Assembly (NCBI RefSeq): GCF_040436345.1
Contig: NC_133219.1
Coordinates: forward strand, 23,038,709 to 23,102,708
DNA length: 64,000 nt
Origin: Pagrus major
Taxonomy: Eukaryota; Chordata; Actinopteri; Spariformes; Sparidae
Direction: 5' to 3'
Position 1 is the first letter of the stretch. Each line of letters begins with the position of its first letter. The notes under the pieces are model-generated. The model saw only the letters and a program-made list of their open reading frames with translations. It ran no database searches and was not told where the DNA came from. The position numbers and the translations under genes are program-made. Positions 39,917 through 52,285 of the stretch are shown one piece after another.

Positions 39917-42900
39917 CTGCAACAGGTGAAGATAAATCACAATTTCAAAGCTCACTTCCCCCACAATAATGCAAATATGGCATTTAGACAGCAAATACCA
40001 ACCATCTGACTGGGGTACACAGGAGGAAAGGCTTTGACTGGTGTGCCAAACACTGTTCTGCCATTGATGAAAGCCTTCATGATGAAGTTAGTCACTGTTT
40101 TAGTGAGAGAGAGATGTGAGAGGACCGGACAATACATTTGAAAAGAAAGAGACAGCAGGATTAAGGCTATGAGACAACAGAAGACAGATAAACAGAAATA
40201 ATCTTACTTTTCCTGGACAGACCAGCACCAAGATTATGATTCAGGTCAAATGGATCTGTAATAGGAACGGAGGAGAGAGAGCAACAAATTAAACAATTAA
40301 AAATCAATTTCCAAGCAACCATACACAAGTCATTTCAATTCAGAAAACAACCCAACAATAATAATCATTAATAGTGATAAGTATTTAATGAACTGAATGG
40401 ACAGCAGCATGTAATGATGATTCAAAAAGTGCCAAAACAATAATTTCAGTCGTTGCATCTGCCGGTTGGAATAATTGTTTGGACCGCGAGTTTGTCCCAT
40501 AAGCTGACCTTCAATGACAATGTATTTGGACGTCCACTGTTTGTTGAAGGTGGTGAGACGGCCATGCTGACGGATACAGACAACATGCTCTCTGAAGTCA
40601 AAATCCTCAGTGTAGAAGCGGAGCAGGCCAAGCCACAGCTCGCCCACCGTCTCAGTGTTCTTCCCTTGCTGTGGCCAGCGACTGGGCTGCAGGTTGAAGA
40701 TGACAAGATTGACACGTTAATAAAATATGGTGTGACCGGCAAATTCACTAAAGCATGTATGTGAAATGTACAAAACACTCACTAGTGTTTTTAAATCATC
40801 AAAGAAGTACACGTTCCAGCCATCAACCAGCACCTCCGGCTTTTTCTTTCCATCATAAATCTGAAACAAAAAAGGACAGTGGAGAGAAGTTGAAGTTCAT
40901 GGTTATATTAACATTCTATAATTGCTCACATTTGCATTAGTATGCTTGGGTATATTTTATGTTTTGTCTAGACAGAAAAAGTATTTAGTAACATTCAAAT
41001 TCAAGTTTGAACGAAAAGAAACCTCAAGTTTTAATCTTTTTTGCAAACATGTCATCTGTACCTCTTGCAGCACAGGGATAACTGGTGGGTTCCTCTGCTG
41101 GAGAAAGAACAGCACCATGAGGGTGTAAGCGTAGGACGACAGGCTGCCACGGGAAGCATCCCCAATGTCACACATCTGTAATGGGACAAAAATTAACATG
41201 TAAATACAGTAATGGAATACAATCTACAGTATAATATTATCCTATGTTGTGTGTTTGTGTGTGTGAGAATGAAGCACACTCACTTTGGCAAAAACCTTCA
41301 TGACGTAACAGAGGATCTTCACTCGCCTGTCAATGGCAGCATATGAAGCTAGCAGGTGTGTGTTGTGCAGGGCCTGAAAACAAAAAGGTTTGTCTTAAAG
41401 CACACCTATTTAAGTTATTCAACATCATCCAAGACAAAATTAAACAAAAAAGAGGGAGAAAGATCCCTACCAGAGTGTTGTAGAGACTAATGTCTCCCTC
41501 AAGGCCGGTGCGAACGTGGTAGAACTTCACGATGGGTACTTTTGCTGTCGTGATTGGCAGGATGTTCTTCAGGCCTGGTGACACAATACATTTAACATCA
41601 AGAACCTTGTGTGAGCCACTTAAGCACATAAATGCCAAATCTTCTGTAAATGCAGCTGAAATCTGTTATCAAACAGAAGTTAAAAAGGTATTTAGGGGAG
41701 TTGAGGTGAGGCTCTAAGGCTATAAACTGCACAGACTATGAAGTCCTTTGAGACAAATGTGTGATATTGGGCTGCATCAATAAAACTACTACTTTATTAT
41801 TACTAACCTGGGTGTTTCTTCAGCAGTCTCGCCAGGCTTTCGATTATAGTGATGCAGTCAACATCCTGTGGAAGAAATTCAGGAATCACGCCAAACGAAT
41901 CACAATTAAAACAAAGAATTTCATTCAATCCCCAACGATTGTAAGAAAAATGAATGAATACCAACGAATAAATATTACTCCATTACAACGTTTTCAGACT
42001 TGAATAGGTTACAAAATTACATCTCACTACTTTGTCCATTTTCAAATTCCTTGTACAGTCAAATAAGGCTAATGCTAAACAAGAGCATACATGACCACAA
42101 ATACAGGTTGACACCTCCTTATGTGACTACTATTAAGGTTTATTTTGTATAGAAAGCTAACTTACATCTATGCTCTCCTGCCCCTCCAGCACCATACAGA
42201 TGTCTAGGTCACTCTGTCTGAAGCCAAAGCCATTTTTGGAGGATCCAAATAGTTTCAACCGAGCTCCTGTCCATCAGAAAACATGACTGTCAGCTTCATC
42301 ATAAACGTGAACATCTTAGTGGTGAATTTGCAAGCCAATTAAATGCAATATCAAGCATTATTGGGTAGGTTAAGTCTGAAAATATAAAGATGCTAAACAA
42401 GAGTGAACGTGGTGGTTTACTTCACCTGCAAACTGTCGTCTGACGAACGTCTCCAGGTCTTGAAGGATGTGCTCCCTTACACCCACTTCCAGTTCATCTG
42501 GGGCAAAGTCGGCTAAAAAAGAAAGACACAGTCATACACTTATTATCATCTTTGAACACAACAGTCAATATGAAAGTGTAACCACCACCTGCTTGATAAT
42601 ATTCTACATATTTTCCATTTTAAGTCATGTTTCCCCAAAAGCAACTTCTGACACTGCTACATTTCTGTTTTCCCTCTTCTGATTTTTGACAGCAGGAATA
42701 GAAGCCCCATCTTTTTTAGCCTTATATAGAAATTTGAGGGTGTCGTTTATGCTAATTTTTTAAGTTCACTAGTGCACGCCTACTCATGAACAGGTGGGAT
42801 TAATCAAGGTGATCCAAGCAATTTTCATTAAGGTTTTGCAATTAAGAGTTTCTTGAATCCCACTCGAACACCTAAGCAAGATTAAGATAAGGATAAGAAT

Positions 42901-45900
42901 ATGAAAATATTCTTGCATGAGCCCCACTCTTCATCACATATGTTTATGCCACATGTAAAAGATAATCAAGTGCCTTGAAAGCCTAATTCAATTGAAACCA
43001 TTCCTTCTATAAAAAGAAATACAAAAAAGTATGATGTTTTACTATTGGTATTGCACTTGTAATACTTGTCAACTGGCAAATTTTAGAAATCTAATGTCTG
43101 TAGTATACAGGTGGTGGTATATTCATTCTTGCAGTTAATGTGATCACCTCTGAAGCAACATACTCATGCAATCACATAATACTCACAGTAGCACTGCTCA
43201 CAGACTTTGTTAAGGACACTGAGAAACTCTGGTGTTATTGTTGGCAAAGGATCCAGCTGCACTTTCTTGAAGTCTTCTGGACAGTCTTTCTTCAGGTGTC
43301 CATCACGCTTACACAAGCTGCACACGACCATGTGTGACTGAAAGAGATTGAGAGGAGTTTAACTGATGTACAGACATCAGGAAGCTTATTTGCCTTCCAG
43401 TCACCTACAACTCAAATGATTACTACATAACTTTAAAATGTTCAGTTTGAAATTAAGATGAAGAGCATTGCTTTCCAGAGAGGTTTTCATGACTACTGAA
43501 CATAAAGTTAACACAAACATGAGGCTATACTGACCTTCCCTCTGGTGAAAGCTTGCCTTGTGAAGTCATAAGACTTTTTCCTCTGTTCTTGGATCTTATT
43601 TTCTGGGCTCCCATCTTTGATTGTATCCTCTAAAAGATGTGGTACAGAAATATCCTCTGGTGCCAACTCCACCTCCTCCTCTTCCTCATCCATTGAGCCA
43701 GGTGTGTCCAAAGCTGGGCCCTCCTCATCAGACAAAAGCTCCTCCCCTGAGATCTCATCTACTGGGAAAATATCCTCATCCTCTGTGGTGAAGCTGTCCA
43801 AGTGGTGTCTGTTATGCATGTCCACATCAACATCCTCATCCTCCTCATCCTCAGACAGGCTGCTTTTGCCCAGGTCCACTTTTTCCTTTTCTCTCTCTTC
43901 ATCAGAGTCACTGTACTCCTCAACTTCCTCCTCATCCTCAATAATGCAATCAGAGTCTTCAGGACCACTCTCTGCAGCTTTATTTGCATGTTGTGATTCG
44001 ATGCTGAGCTGACTGAAATCTGATGCAATTTCTTCATTCAAAGCATTTGCGTTTGCCCCTTTAACAGGTCCACGCTGTGCCTGTGTCTTGCGACCAGCAG
44101 CCGGCGTGTTGAGCGGCATTGCAAAGTACTTGTATGTGGTTTTGAGGCAGTGGATGATGTACTCGTACATTTGCTGGCTGTTCAGCGTGCGGGCCACATT
44201 TCGCTTCACAGCAAATGGGTCTGAAAAGAGAAATTGGTATTAGCTGCAATTAAACCATGTAAGAGTAATAAATCTCTTCATGTATTAAACAGAGACAGGA
44301 TTTTGTCCATCATTTAAAAAGCTATTAGACACATTAATGGATATGCTAATATCCATTAATGGCTGGGCTTCGTGAAGTCAAAACTAAAGAAACAACTTAC
44401 AATAGAATGGATTTTCTATGGCTCTAATGGATCCTATTCACAACCATCAATGCATTGAAAGTATGTGTGATTTTTTTTCAGTACCCAAAAGTGAAAACGT
44501 TTCGAATTCATACAACAAAAAATGAGAAAGCTGCAGACCCTCCACAGCGATGCGTTTCTTGGGCCAGTCTTTCATCTCTCGGGATAGGACAACACTGGTC
44601 CGCACGCTGATCACATTGTCAGCCAAGTTGAACTCCAGCGAGTAGAAGCGAAGCATTTCAACCCAGAGAAGCCCAACTTCCACAGGCCTGTGAGGGCTCT
44701 GAAACACCAGTGGCACCTGCAAGGAAACATCAGGACAGTACTTTCAGGCACTAGTTAGGATAGTGGATTAAAATAGACACGTATGTTATTACCAGTTTCA
44801 AAAAGCAGTGTGCCTTATTAAATGCCAACATGATCAATGTTTCATTACGAACTATTTTCTGTGTTTTGGTCGCCTTCAGATGTATCTGAGCGATTACCTT
44901 TAACAACAATAACGGGCAAGGTGTTCATTATGATACACTACCTGTTGTATTAGATGGTTTAAAGTCTCTTTTTTTTTTTAACTGAGGTGAAAAGATTGAA
45001 AGTATCTGATCTATAAAAAGCATATTCATCAACCAACACATTCTTTTCAGCCAAAACATGAGTCTTCAGGATTACCTTTCCCTTTATAGAGGAACCATCT
45101 GCTGGCTGTGACGACTCTTTTGTGGAAGGGTTGTAAGCCCAGTGTAAATATCCATCCTCTGCATGCGTGAGATTGAAGTCTGACAGCCTGCTGAGTGAAA
45201 ACACCTTAATCTAAAGACAATCAGAGGATTAGATTCTATTGACAACAGCTAACCAATACTGAAATTAATACTGTTTATTTAATTTCAGGGTCAAAATGGG
45301 AAGAAACACACACCTCTTGTTTCAGGTAAGCAGGCAAGAGGGGCTCTTTGCGCTGCTGTAAGAAGTAGATCACCATGAGGGCAAAGACGTATGGTGGTAG
45401 CCCACCTTCCTCCGCACGGTCGATCACACAGATCTAAGTGAGAAGCAGGAACAACACGTTAAAAATAAAAGGGATATTTCACCCCAAAAAAAAAAAAGGT
45501 ACGCATATTTAGCCCCTTTTGATAGCCGCCTGGCTAATGTGAGCGACATGTCAGGTTCTCAGCTGGGAACATACCTGGGCCCAGCGTCTGAGGCCCAAAA
45601 CTAGTGGGAGGAGGAGTTGCTCGCGACTGGATAGAGCAGAAAGATAGGAGGTGGTCTGGAACGCGTTTTCATTCCCTGCACTGACTTTGCAGAGGAGGCC
45701 ACTGTTGAGAAAAATAACAGTTTCACTTTTCATTAGTGGTTTGCGGCTCTTGTGCTTGTGTGTGAACAATTATCTTTTTTCTCTTTGCATGTAGAGTTTG
45801 ATTTATACATTTACATGAAAATCAAGTGACCCAGTAACGGTCGGAAATACCCACCTGCTTTTCTCTTTGCAGATGACCACGGGCACCCTGGCATGAAAAT

Positions 45901-48181
45901 CAGCTTCCAGATCAATAAAAAGAGCTGAGGACACAACAGGACATGTTGTTTTAAAACTGACAGTCTAGCACATATGGTGGAATTTCTTAAGCAAGGAAAG
46001 AAATCTTGCAGTTTAATGAATAAGAGATGACTCACGGCACACAGTGAGGCTCTCCTTGACCAACAACAAGACGTCTGGCTGATGCATCTGTGAATACATT
46101 CCATTTCAAAGCCTTCATACAACATAAATATGATATAAAAAAGGACAAATGAACGTGGTGCATCCACAAATTATTCACCTTAATACAAGAATGTTAAATA
46201 ATTGCAATATAAATATTTTTACAACCAGAATGTCAAAACAGTTCCTATGAAGTTATACTGGAGCTGATTATTCTGAGTATCTGATAAACATATGATATGA
46301 ATTATCCTGAACCTTATTATTGAACTATATTATTTTATTCTCATCTGAATTGCATCCTTGTTTTAGAAAAAGTAAGAAACCTAATTAGAAACAGTTAAAA
46401 AAACAACAACAGTAGTATTCACACTGGGCTACTCACGTGAGGTGGATACTGAATGTCAATGTTGACATCAGAATCCTTAAATCCAAACTTAGTGCAAGAT
46501 GATCCATATAGCCTGAGCTTGATCTCTACAGATGACAGAAAGAGAAAGGGAATCATGTTATTAACATTAAAATGTATCTGGCAGAGTAATGAAATGATGT
46601 AAAATATAAGAACCAGCAGTCTGTCCACTACAAGGCAATATCAGCCTCAGGATAAATTTTAAAACATGTCTGAGTCACCAAACAATATTTCGTCCTTGGG
46701 TGACTTACCTGGCAGGACGGACAGAAGGAGGTCTTGCATGATGGTGACAGCATGTTGTCTCCTCTCAACATCCTCATCATTCATCCCATGTTCCTGCACT
46801 ACAGCCTCTAGTGCAGCACTCACTGCGCTGATCTGCTCTGGACCCGGAGGGAGAATCTCAGTCAGCATCACCTGCTCTTGTCTCTCCTATGAACACAAAC
46901 AAGCAAATTGGTTTCATCAAGACCTTTTCTGCTCAATGACAGGGTTGTGGTTTCATTATCATTAAATGTAATCATGGAAATTGACAGGACAACTTCTCAC
47001 CTTGGCCTTCTTCTTGTGCCGTTTGTCTCTGATATGCCTGTAAGCTTCAGACAGCGATTCCAGGAGAACTTCACATAGAGCGCAGGTGTAAAGAGCAGCG
47101 GGGTTGCTGTGGGCCCTCTGAACCAATATCAAAAAGGAGGAACGTACAGATATCAGAACATAGCTGCAATAACAATCCATTTCATTTTTTCATCCAAAAA
47201 TGCCCATCTTCTTAGCGATAAATCAACAAAATAAATATTCCTGAGGCTGTATATATGGACTACCACAGTTCGAGCCTGTACCTTCTTCAGGCTGTAGATC
47301 TCTTCTTTGTTAAGCCGCCTCTCTGCCTGTTGTAGGCTTTGAAGCTCTTTGGCTGAGAGTGTGGACTCTTCAAGGCCCCTGTTCTCTTCAGCAAAAGCCT
47401 TCTTCTTGTTTCTGTTTCTCCGTCTTCTCCCTTAAAAACAGAAGAAATACGTGTCAAAGATGTGATGACTGTTTTTGTAAGGCGTAATGTGAATCAGTAA
47501 TGTGTAAATGTCATGGATGATGGAGTAAAGCCAGTTCTTAACAGTCAGACTTGAGCTAGATACAGTACATCCTGTGATCAGGATCGGAGATGTAGGGGAA
47601 TAAAGAATCACGGTGGACCCCATTTTTAAAAAGGTGTTCGTTGAGGCTGCCGCCTGCCTTCGATTTTTCTTCGCTGAGGATAATCCTACAAGTGTTTCAC
47701 TCTTTCCCCAGAGTCTGTTTTCCAAATCCTCACCTGATTTATGAGCACTGCCATCGGTGGCCTCTCTCCTCCCTTGCTCCCTGTCCTCTCTTGGACCTTC
47801 TCCTTGCGAACTCCTCCTCCAGTGCTGCTGCTGCTGCTGTTGCTGCTGCTGTTGTTGTTGTTGTTGCGAGCGCTCTCTCCAGTTATCTTCTCGACTCCCA
47901 CCACTGTTCTCAGGGCCTGAGTACCACCGGAGGTCATCCTTTTGTGAGGGGCTGTGACCACCCCTGAAACCACCAGGGGAGTAGCTCATGGGCCCCAGTC
48001 CTCCCTTCTTGGGACTGGCCCGGTAGGGCCCACCTTGGTTCTTGCCCTGCTGACCTCCCTCTGATCTGAAGTTCTGTCCTCGACCCTGGTCCTGGATCCT
48101 CCAGCTCTCTGCCTTGTCTGCTGTTGCTCCCCGCTCCCAGCCGCCTTGCCTAGCCCGGTAAGGCCTGCCCGAGTTATCCAT
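38521..48181 (-). CDS. tut7: Terminal uridylyltransferase 7 (28 coding exons)
   Basis: TUT7/ZCCHC6 is a cytoplasmic enzyme that adds uridines to RNA 3' ends, including let-7 precursors (with Lin28) and deadenylated mRNAs. Reconstructed exons on the minus strand, 5' to 3': 48181-47701, 47430-47282, 47117-47001, 46886-46709, 46525-46437, 46087-46036, 45924-45855, 45701-45575, 45433-45314, 45210-45076, 44716-44539, 44220-43535, 43337-43187, 42512-42426, 42266-42166, 41865-41808, 41574-41471, 41373-41284, 41175-41062, 40860-40783, 40686-40509, 40255-40208, 40094-40003, 39916-39801, 39703-39504, 39281-39208, 39084-39018, and a last exon 38708-38521. All phases agree and every junction is GT-AG. 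The product is about 1,375 residues (human 1,495). The short C-terminus and the [19 protein letters not shown] segment favour TUT7 over TUT4. The start is the ATG at 48181 in [10 protein letters not shown], 18 nt after an acceptor. The last exon is uncertain; an alternative ends at 38,284. Confidence 0.93.
40003..43337 (-). other. tut7: tut7 catalytic module with first zinc knuckle
   Basis: Exon 43337-43187 carries a CCHC knuckle (C800, C803, H808, C813). The nucleotidyltransferase core follows. [19 protein letters not shown] supplies D893 and D895, and [12 protein letters not shown] supplies D954, so the catalytic triad of carboxylates is complete. Further family blocks are [32 protein letters not shown] and [17 protein letters not shown], with [20 protein letters not shown] near the end. 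This half should perform uridylation. Confidence 0.92.
43535..44220 (-). other. tut7: tut7 large exon encoding the acidic linker
   Basis: A single 686-nt exon (residues about 566-794) joins the two halves of the protein. It opens with [20 protein letters not shown], the end of the first PAP-associated domain. It continues into a long Asp/Glu/Ser-rich, low-complexity linker and closes with [10 protein letters not shown] just before the first zinc knuckle. An acidic insert at this place is typical of TUT7. The opposite strand shows a serine-rich open frame, an artefact of the repeated Glu/Asp codons. Confidence 0.9.
44539..46886 (-). other. tut7: tut7 N-terminal nucleotidyltransferase module, catalytically dead
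   Basis: Exons from 46886 down to 44539 encode a nucleotidyltransferase fold plus a PAP-associated domain (about residues 250-565). In the family this module is the Lin28-interacting half. The fold signature is [19 protein letters not shown], where the catalytic DxD has become D328-V-N330. The third carboxylate position lies in [11 protein letters not shown], without an Asp. It is therefore predicted inactive, as known for TUT4/TUT7. The PAP-associated part includes [18 protein letters not shown] and [13 protein letters not shown]. Confidence 0.88.
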
Positions 48182-48199
48182 TGTTTGCTTGAGCTAGAA
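47001..48199 (-). other. tut7: tut7 N-terminal part: Gly/Arg/Gln-rich region and C2H2 finger
   Basis: The first coding exon (residues 1-160) encodes a low-complexity Gly/Arg/Ser/Gln-rich tail with a run of 14 Gln at about 47,825-47,866. The run mixes CAG and CAA codons. The next exon starts with a basic patch ([10 protein letters not shown]). Exon 47117-47001 encodes a C2H2 finger with C222, C225, H238 and H244, the N-terminal finger of TUT4/TUT7 proteins. The tail is poorly conserved in the family and probably disordered. Confidence 0.85.
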
Positions 48200-48265
48200 C
48201 TGCAGGATGAAATGTTCAGTTAATATGGAAATAGTCATTATGATCAAAACATCCAAGGCACAAAC

Positions 48266-48684
48266 TAGGGGTCGACAGATAACCAATATTTGAAAGCGAT
48301 ATACATTTGAAGTGAAAATAAAATTCTTAGTGTCAAAGTTGAGAATAACCAGTAAATGTAACTAACGAAAATGTACTCAAGTACTGTACGTAAGTACAAT
48401 TTCGAGGTCCTTGAGCATTTCCTTTTTCTGCTACTTAATATTTCCACTCCACTAAATGTATTTGACAACTTTAGTTACTCTGCAGATTCACTTCTGATGT
48501 GTCAAACAGTGTTGTGGGCGGGATATGGAGTGACTAGAGACCGAAAGGATGCTGCATCAGAGCCAAAGTAGTGCATTTTTTAAAATGAATTTATTATATC
48601 GGCAATCAGACACAAAAAACAACCTCACTGATACCGATAATCAGAAAATGCTTAATATCAGCCCCTGTTAACCGGTGTACCCCT
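48266..48684. mobile_element. hAT-like MITE with a second fish repeat nested inside (tut7 first intron)
   Basis: The ends read taggggtcgacagataacc (48,266) and aaccggtgtacccctaa (to 48,684), imperfect inverted ends with internal ataccgataatcag. Nested inside, at about 48,350-48,500, is a repeat with gtactcaagtactgtacgta and cactccactaaatgtatttg, a family widespread in spiny-rayed fish genomes. No transposase is present. It lies between the likely first exon and the coding start of tut7. Confidence 0.6.
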
Positions 48685-49231
48685 AACACAAACTGTGAAT
48701 CAAGATTATCTGCCAAACTTGTGACTTTAGCCACTGTTCAGCTGCCCGTGTAACCTTTTGTGCAGAAACTTTCACAACGTATCCTGTGACTCAGACCGGA
48801 CTGCTGCAGAACTTTGCAGGTGAATAAAAGATCATCTTAACAAAGCGACAGTTTAACAAGATAGTTTAATAAAGTTTGATCGACAAAACAACAGCGAGCT
48901 GGCGATTGAAGTGTTATCTTACTGTTGTGTTTTATAGCTGTCTGACTTCCGCAAACTGCAGGTAGCTGACTTTTATTATGAACGCTGACAGTTCTACAAA
49001 CTAACGTTAACACCGGTGCTTCTCATGTTACCACATCGCCAATATAACAACCCGCTAGGTCAATTACGGTGACTTGTGCACGTACAGATGTATCCTCAAC
49101 ATAAGGTTATCCAACGACCCAAGTCACGTTACAAACCGTAACGTTACCCAGCAGTCCTGTCTGACTTTAGGAGCTTGTTGTGCCATGGTGTTAGCGTGAG
49201 CTAGCTTACTAGCTCCTGCAGTCTGACTTAC

Positions 49232-49700
49232 TTCTTCCTCTTCCTCGAGGTAGCGGCGTGTTAACTTTACCACGCGTGTGCCTGGCGCACCGGCAACAAA
49301 TTATGATTAGTCACTAAATTTAACGTCAGCTAAATTGCCACATGATGATATGATAACAAAAAAATAATGCCCGGCTAACGCTAACGCTAGCTGCTGCTAT
49401 TTAGCTAGTAGCTAGGACACCTAACACCTAGCTACCCAGCTAGCAGCAGCTACTGGACCGTTACTGTTTATTTCACAGCGTTTGTTGAGCCGTTCAACCT
49501 GCAGCTGAGGCAAAGGCAAGCTAGTGAGTAAACTGTCAGCGATCATGATCCACAAATAATATTAAAGTCATTTAAATACCTTGTGTGCGTGCACAGAGGG
49601 CATACTTGAAGGCTTGTTGTTCAGGTCTGACTGGGCATGATCGCTTGTCTCGCACCGGAGTTTGAAAGGTGACGCACAGGCAGTCTGTTTTGTAGTCGTC
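49232..49700 (-). promoter_or_regulatory. tut7: tut7 5' end: alternative non-coding first exons and promoter
   Basis: On the minus strand two good donors lie upstream of the coding start: gaagaa|gtaagt (exon edge 49,232) and cacaag|gtattt (exon edge 49,580). Either could splice to the acceptor at 48,199 that precedes the ATG. The surrounding sequence has more CpG than its neighbours. Exact transcription starts cannot be read from sequence alone. Confidence 0.45.
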
Positions 49701-50328
49701 AGCGATAAAGTTCCGCCCACCGCAAACAAACATTACACAAAATAATCTTTAAAATGGTGTTACATTATTATGAGGTGAATTTAGGCAGCATTTTCAAGCG
49801 AAGTCATTCTGGAAAACTTCTGAAACAAAAAACTGGGGAAACATTTTTTTTGGGGGGGGGGGGATAAACAATGATGTCACTCTGCACCCTGCACACAGCT
49901 GTTTGTTTACATGCGTTAACCTACTTTTACTTTTTAAGACCTTTCTGCGTCATCATCATCATCATCATCATCAAGAAGAAGAAGAAGACACTTGATATTT
50001 TACTCATTTATAACAAGCCCAACTTCTCCCCAGATTAATTTAATAATTATTGTATTATTTTATTTTGTTGCTGTTTGGTTGTGCTGAGAATGGACTGGAA
50101 TTTTGAACTTGTATGAATTGTTTTTATGTAGGCCTATTTGAAGTTCTTGAATTTAAAAAAAAAAGGAAAGAAAAGAAAAGGACGAGAAGAAGAAGAGTTT
50201 CTCAGATAAAAACACTAACAAGTAACATTTTCATTCATCCCCAGTGCAACCACAGCATTTCACATGGGGAATTTCACAAGTGTGAAATGTCAGACAAAAC
50301 ACCAGTTTTTCACACAATATCACAAGTT
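49701..50328. other. Intergenic: simple repeats between tut7 and ccno
   Basis: Contains a G run (49,852-49,862), a (TCA)n-(AGA)n tract (49,950-49,988) and A/G-rich low-complexity sequence (50,152-50,210). No gene is recognisable. Confidence 0.6.
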
Positions 50329-50691
50329 ATCAATGAAGTGTTTTAATATGTTCTATTTACTTTGATTATTTGAAATCAAAGTCATTATTTACTGTGTGTG
50401 CAGTGACTGCAGGTTTATTTAAGTTATGTAATAAATGATAAGTACAATTCATTTTTGTTGGTCTCTGAATGGAGAATAAAATGTGAAGCAATGATTCAAG
50501 GTAGGGCTGAACGATATGGCCTTAGAATAATAGTCGATTATTATTAGAATAATAATAGATGTTTTGATAAATAATCATTAGTAATGGGGACATAATGACT
50601 AAGTGGGTGAAGACAAACATTAGTACAAGTAAAACAGTCTGGTAAGTTTAGAAAATGACATCACCTTACTGTACAGCAGCCTTTAAAACCA
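50329..50691 (+). repeat. Duplicated copy of the ccno 3' end with MITE remnant
   Basis: This stretch aligns with 53,137-53,596. Shared phrases are tatcaatgaagtgttttaat, tgttggtctctgaatggaga followed by ataaaatgtgaagcaatgat, and caaagtgggtgaagacaa (with small differences) up to agcagcctttaaaacc. It includes the start of a MITE (tagggctgaacgatatggcc at 50,504). The partner is the ccno 3' UTR and following sequence, so this is a relic of a local duplication placed upstream of ccno. Confidence 0.8.
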
Positions 50692-50936
50692 GTGAGAGTG
50701 ATTTCAGTTCATTCATGTGAAATGTTAAACATCGACATCAGTTTCACACACAGTATCACAAGTTTCCAGTGAGACATCAGGACACAGCTCACCTGCGAAG
50801 ACATATTTTTCCACCTTCTTTCTGTAAGGATAGATTTATTGAGCCTGTTCTGTTTCATGAAAATTGGCCTACAGACGTGAAAATGTAGGCTACTACAACA
50901 TATGGTTGAGGGTAATTAGCTCCTAGTTAAGCCTCG

Positions 50937-50950
50937 GTTGCCTTGGTGAT
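50937..50950 (+). promoter_or_regulatory. Candidate RFX X-box upstream of ccno
   Basis: The sequence GTTGCC-TT-GGTGAT matches the X-box layout (GTTGCC, 1-3 nt, RGYAAC) with a perfect left half and a weaker right half. It lies about 136 bp upstream of the ccno start codon. RFX factors act on multiciliogenesis genes, so the position is sensible, but the match is imperfect. Confidence 0.4.
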
Positions 50951-50993
50951 GGGAGAAAGGTGAGCTGAAGGAGCGGGGGAGACCCCGGGAAAC

Positions 50994-51001
50994 TGACGTC
51001 A
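50994..51001 (+). promoter_or_regulatory. Perfect CRE (TGACGTCA) in the ccno promoter
   Basis: A palindromic TGACGTCA lies about 85 bp upstream of the ccno start codon in a GC-richer stretch. CREB/ATF proteins bind this motif. No clear TATA box was seen. Confidence 0.5.
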
Positions 51002-51085
51002 CCAGACGAAACTCCGCTCCACATCCAGGACGCACACTCAGCCAGTGGACTGGTGGCCGGTGTGCAGACAGGCTCCGGTACAGTT

Positions 51086-52189
51086 ATGGTTTCCTTTGTG
51101 CACAGTGACGCTGTTCACAAGAGGAGACGGACAGACGCGCTCACACCGGTCCAGCAGCGGCAGACCGCCCGGCACAGGAAACAGACTCTCATGTCCAAGT
51201 TGGGTGACTCCGGTTTCGAGGAAGACTTGGGCACCCCTGCGCTTTCCTCCCCTGCTCGGATAGATGTGTCCCCGCTGCGTTCAGACGAGCCTCCAGCAGG
51301 GCAGCTCTCCACCTGGTACCTCCAGTACGGGGACATCGGTTACAGGATCCAGAGGGGGAAAGAGGCGCAGTTTGATCCCTGCAAAAGCCTGGCACGCCAA
51401 CCACAAGTAGGCTACAAGACACTTTATACAGTGACCGCGTCAGAAATGATATATTTTACTGAATGGAAGTATGAAAATGTGTGTGGCCTGTTTTTTTTTT
51501 CTTCTTTTTTTGCCAAAAAAATGTGTCTTACTTTTTATATTTCCATCAGAAGCAAATCCAAAACAAAAATATGACCTTTTAATCTAAGATAATTGTTGAC
51601 TTGATCGCCTTTTGGTGTTTCAAACCAATTACATTTTCTAAAACCCACTGCATTGTTTAGAATTTATCAAAGCACCACTTCCTCCAGCAGATCTCTGTTA
51701 ATTTCCGCTATCTACCTCTCAATATCTCTGCATATATTGTCAATAACATCCAATAGTCTTCTGAAAGTGACACAAAAATCCTGCCTCAGTGGAAGAAACA
51801 GTAGTGGTGACTGAATGCAAATATTTGTGACTTGCTGCCATTGAAGTGCAAAATCAGGCAACAGAGAGGGAGTTTATACTTTCATGCACCTCAAGAGGAC
51901 AAACACATGCCATACCTCTCCCTTTTTTTCATGTAATGTACTCTGTTGTATTCCCAGTTGACAGCGGAGGCGAGGTGTACACTCATCAGCTGGCTCATCC
52001 CTGTACACAAACATTTCCGTCTGTCCTTTGAGTGCTGCTGTCTGGCGGTGAACATCATGGACAGGTTCCTGGCATCCACACCGGTGGCTGCTGACTGCTT
52101 CCAGCTGCTGGGTATCACTGCACTCCTGCTGGCCAGTAAACAGGTGTGTTTTTGTGTGTGGCAAGTGGTTGGGGAACAGATTTTGTCTT

Positions 52190-52285
<96 letters not shown>

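Noticed and set aside
43617-44012. Serine-rich open frame on the + strand
   Set aside because: It is the antisense of the tut7 acidic linker exon.
47641-47967. Ala/Val- and Cys-run frames on the + strand
   Set aside because: Antisense of the glutamine run and neighbouring codons in tut7 exon 1.
51045-51085. Upstream extension of the ccno frame
   Set aside because: There is no ATG upstream in frame, only GTG codons; the first ATG (51,086) is followed by a family-like N-terminus.
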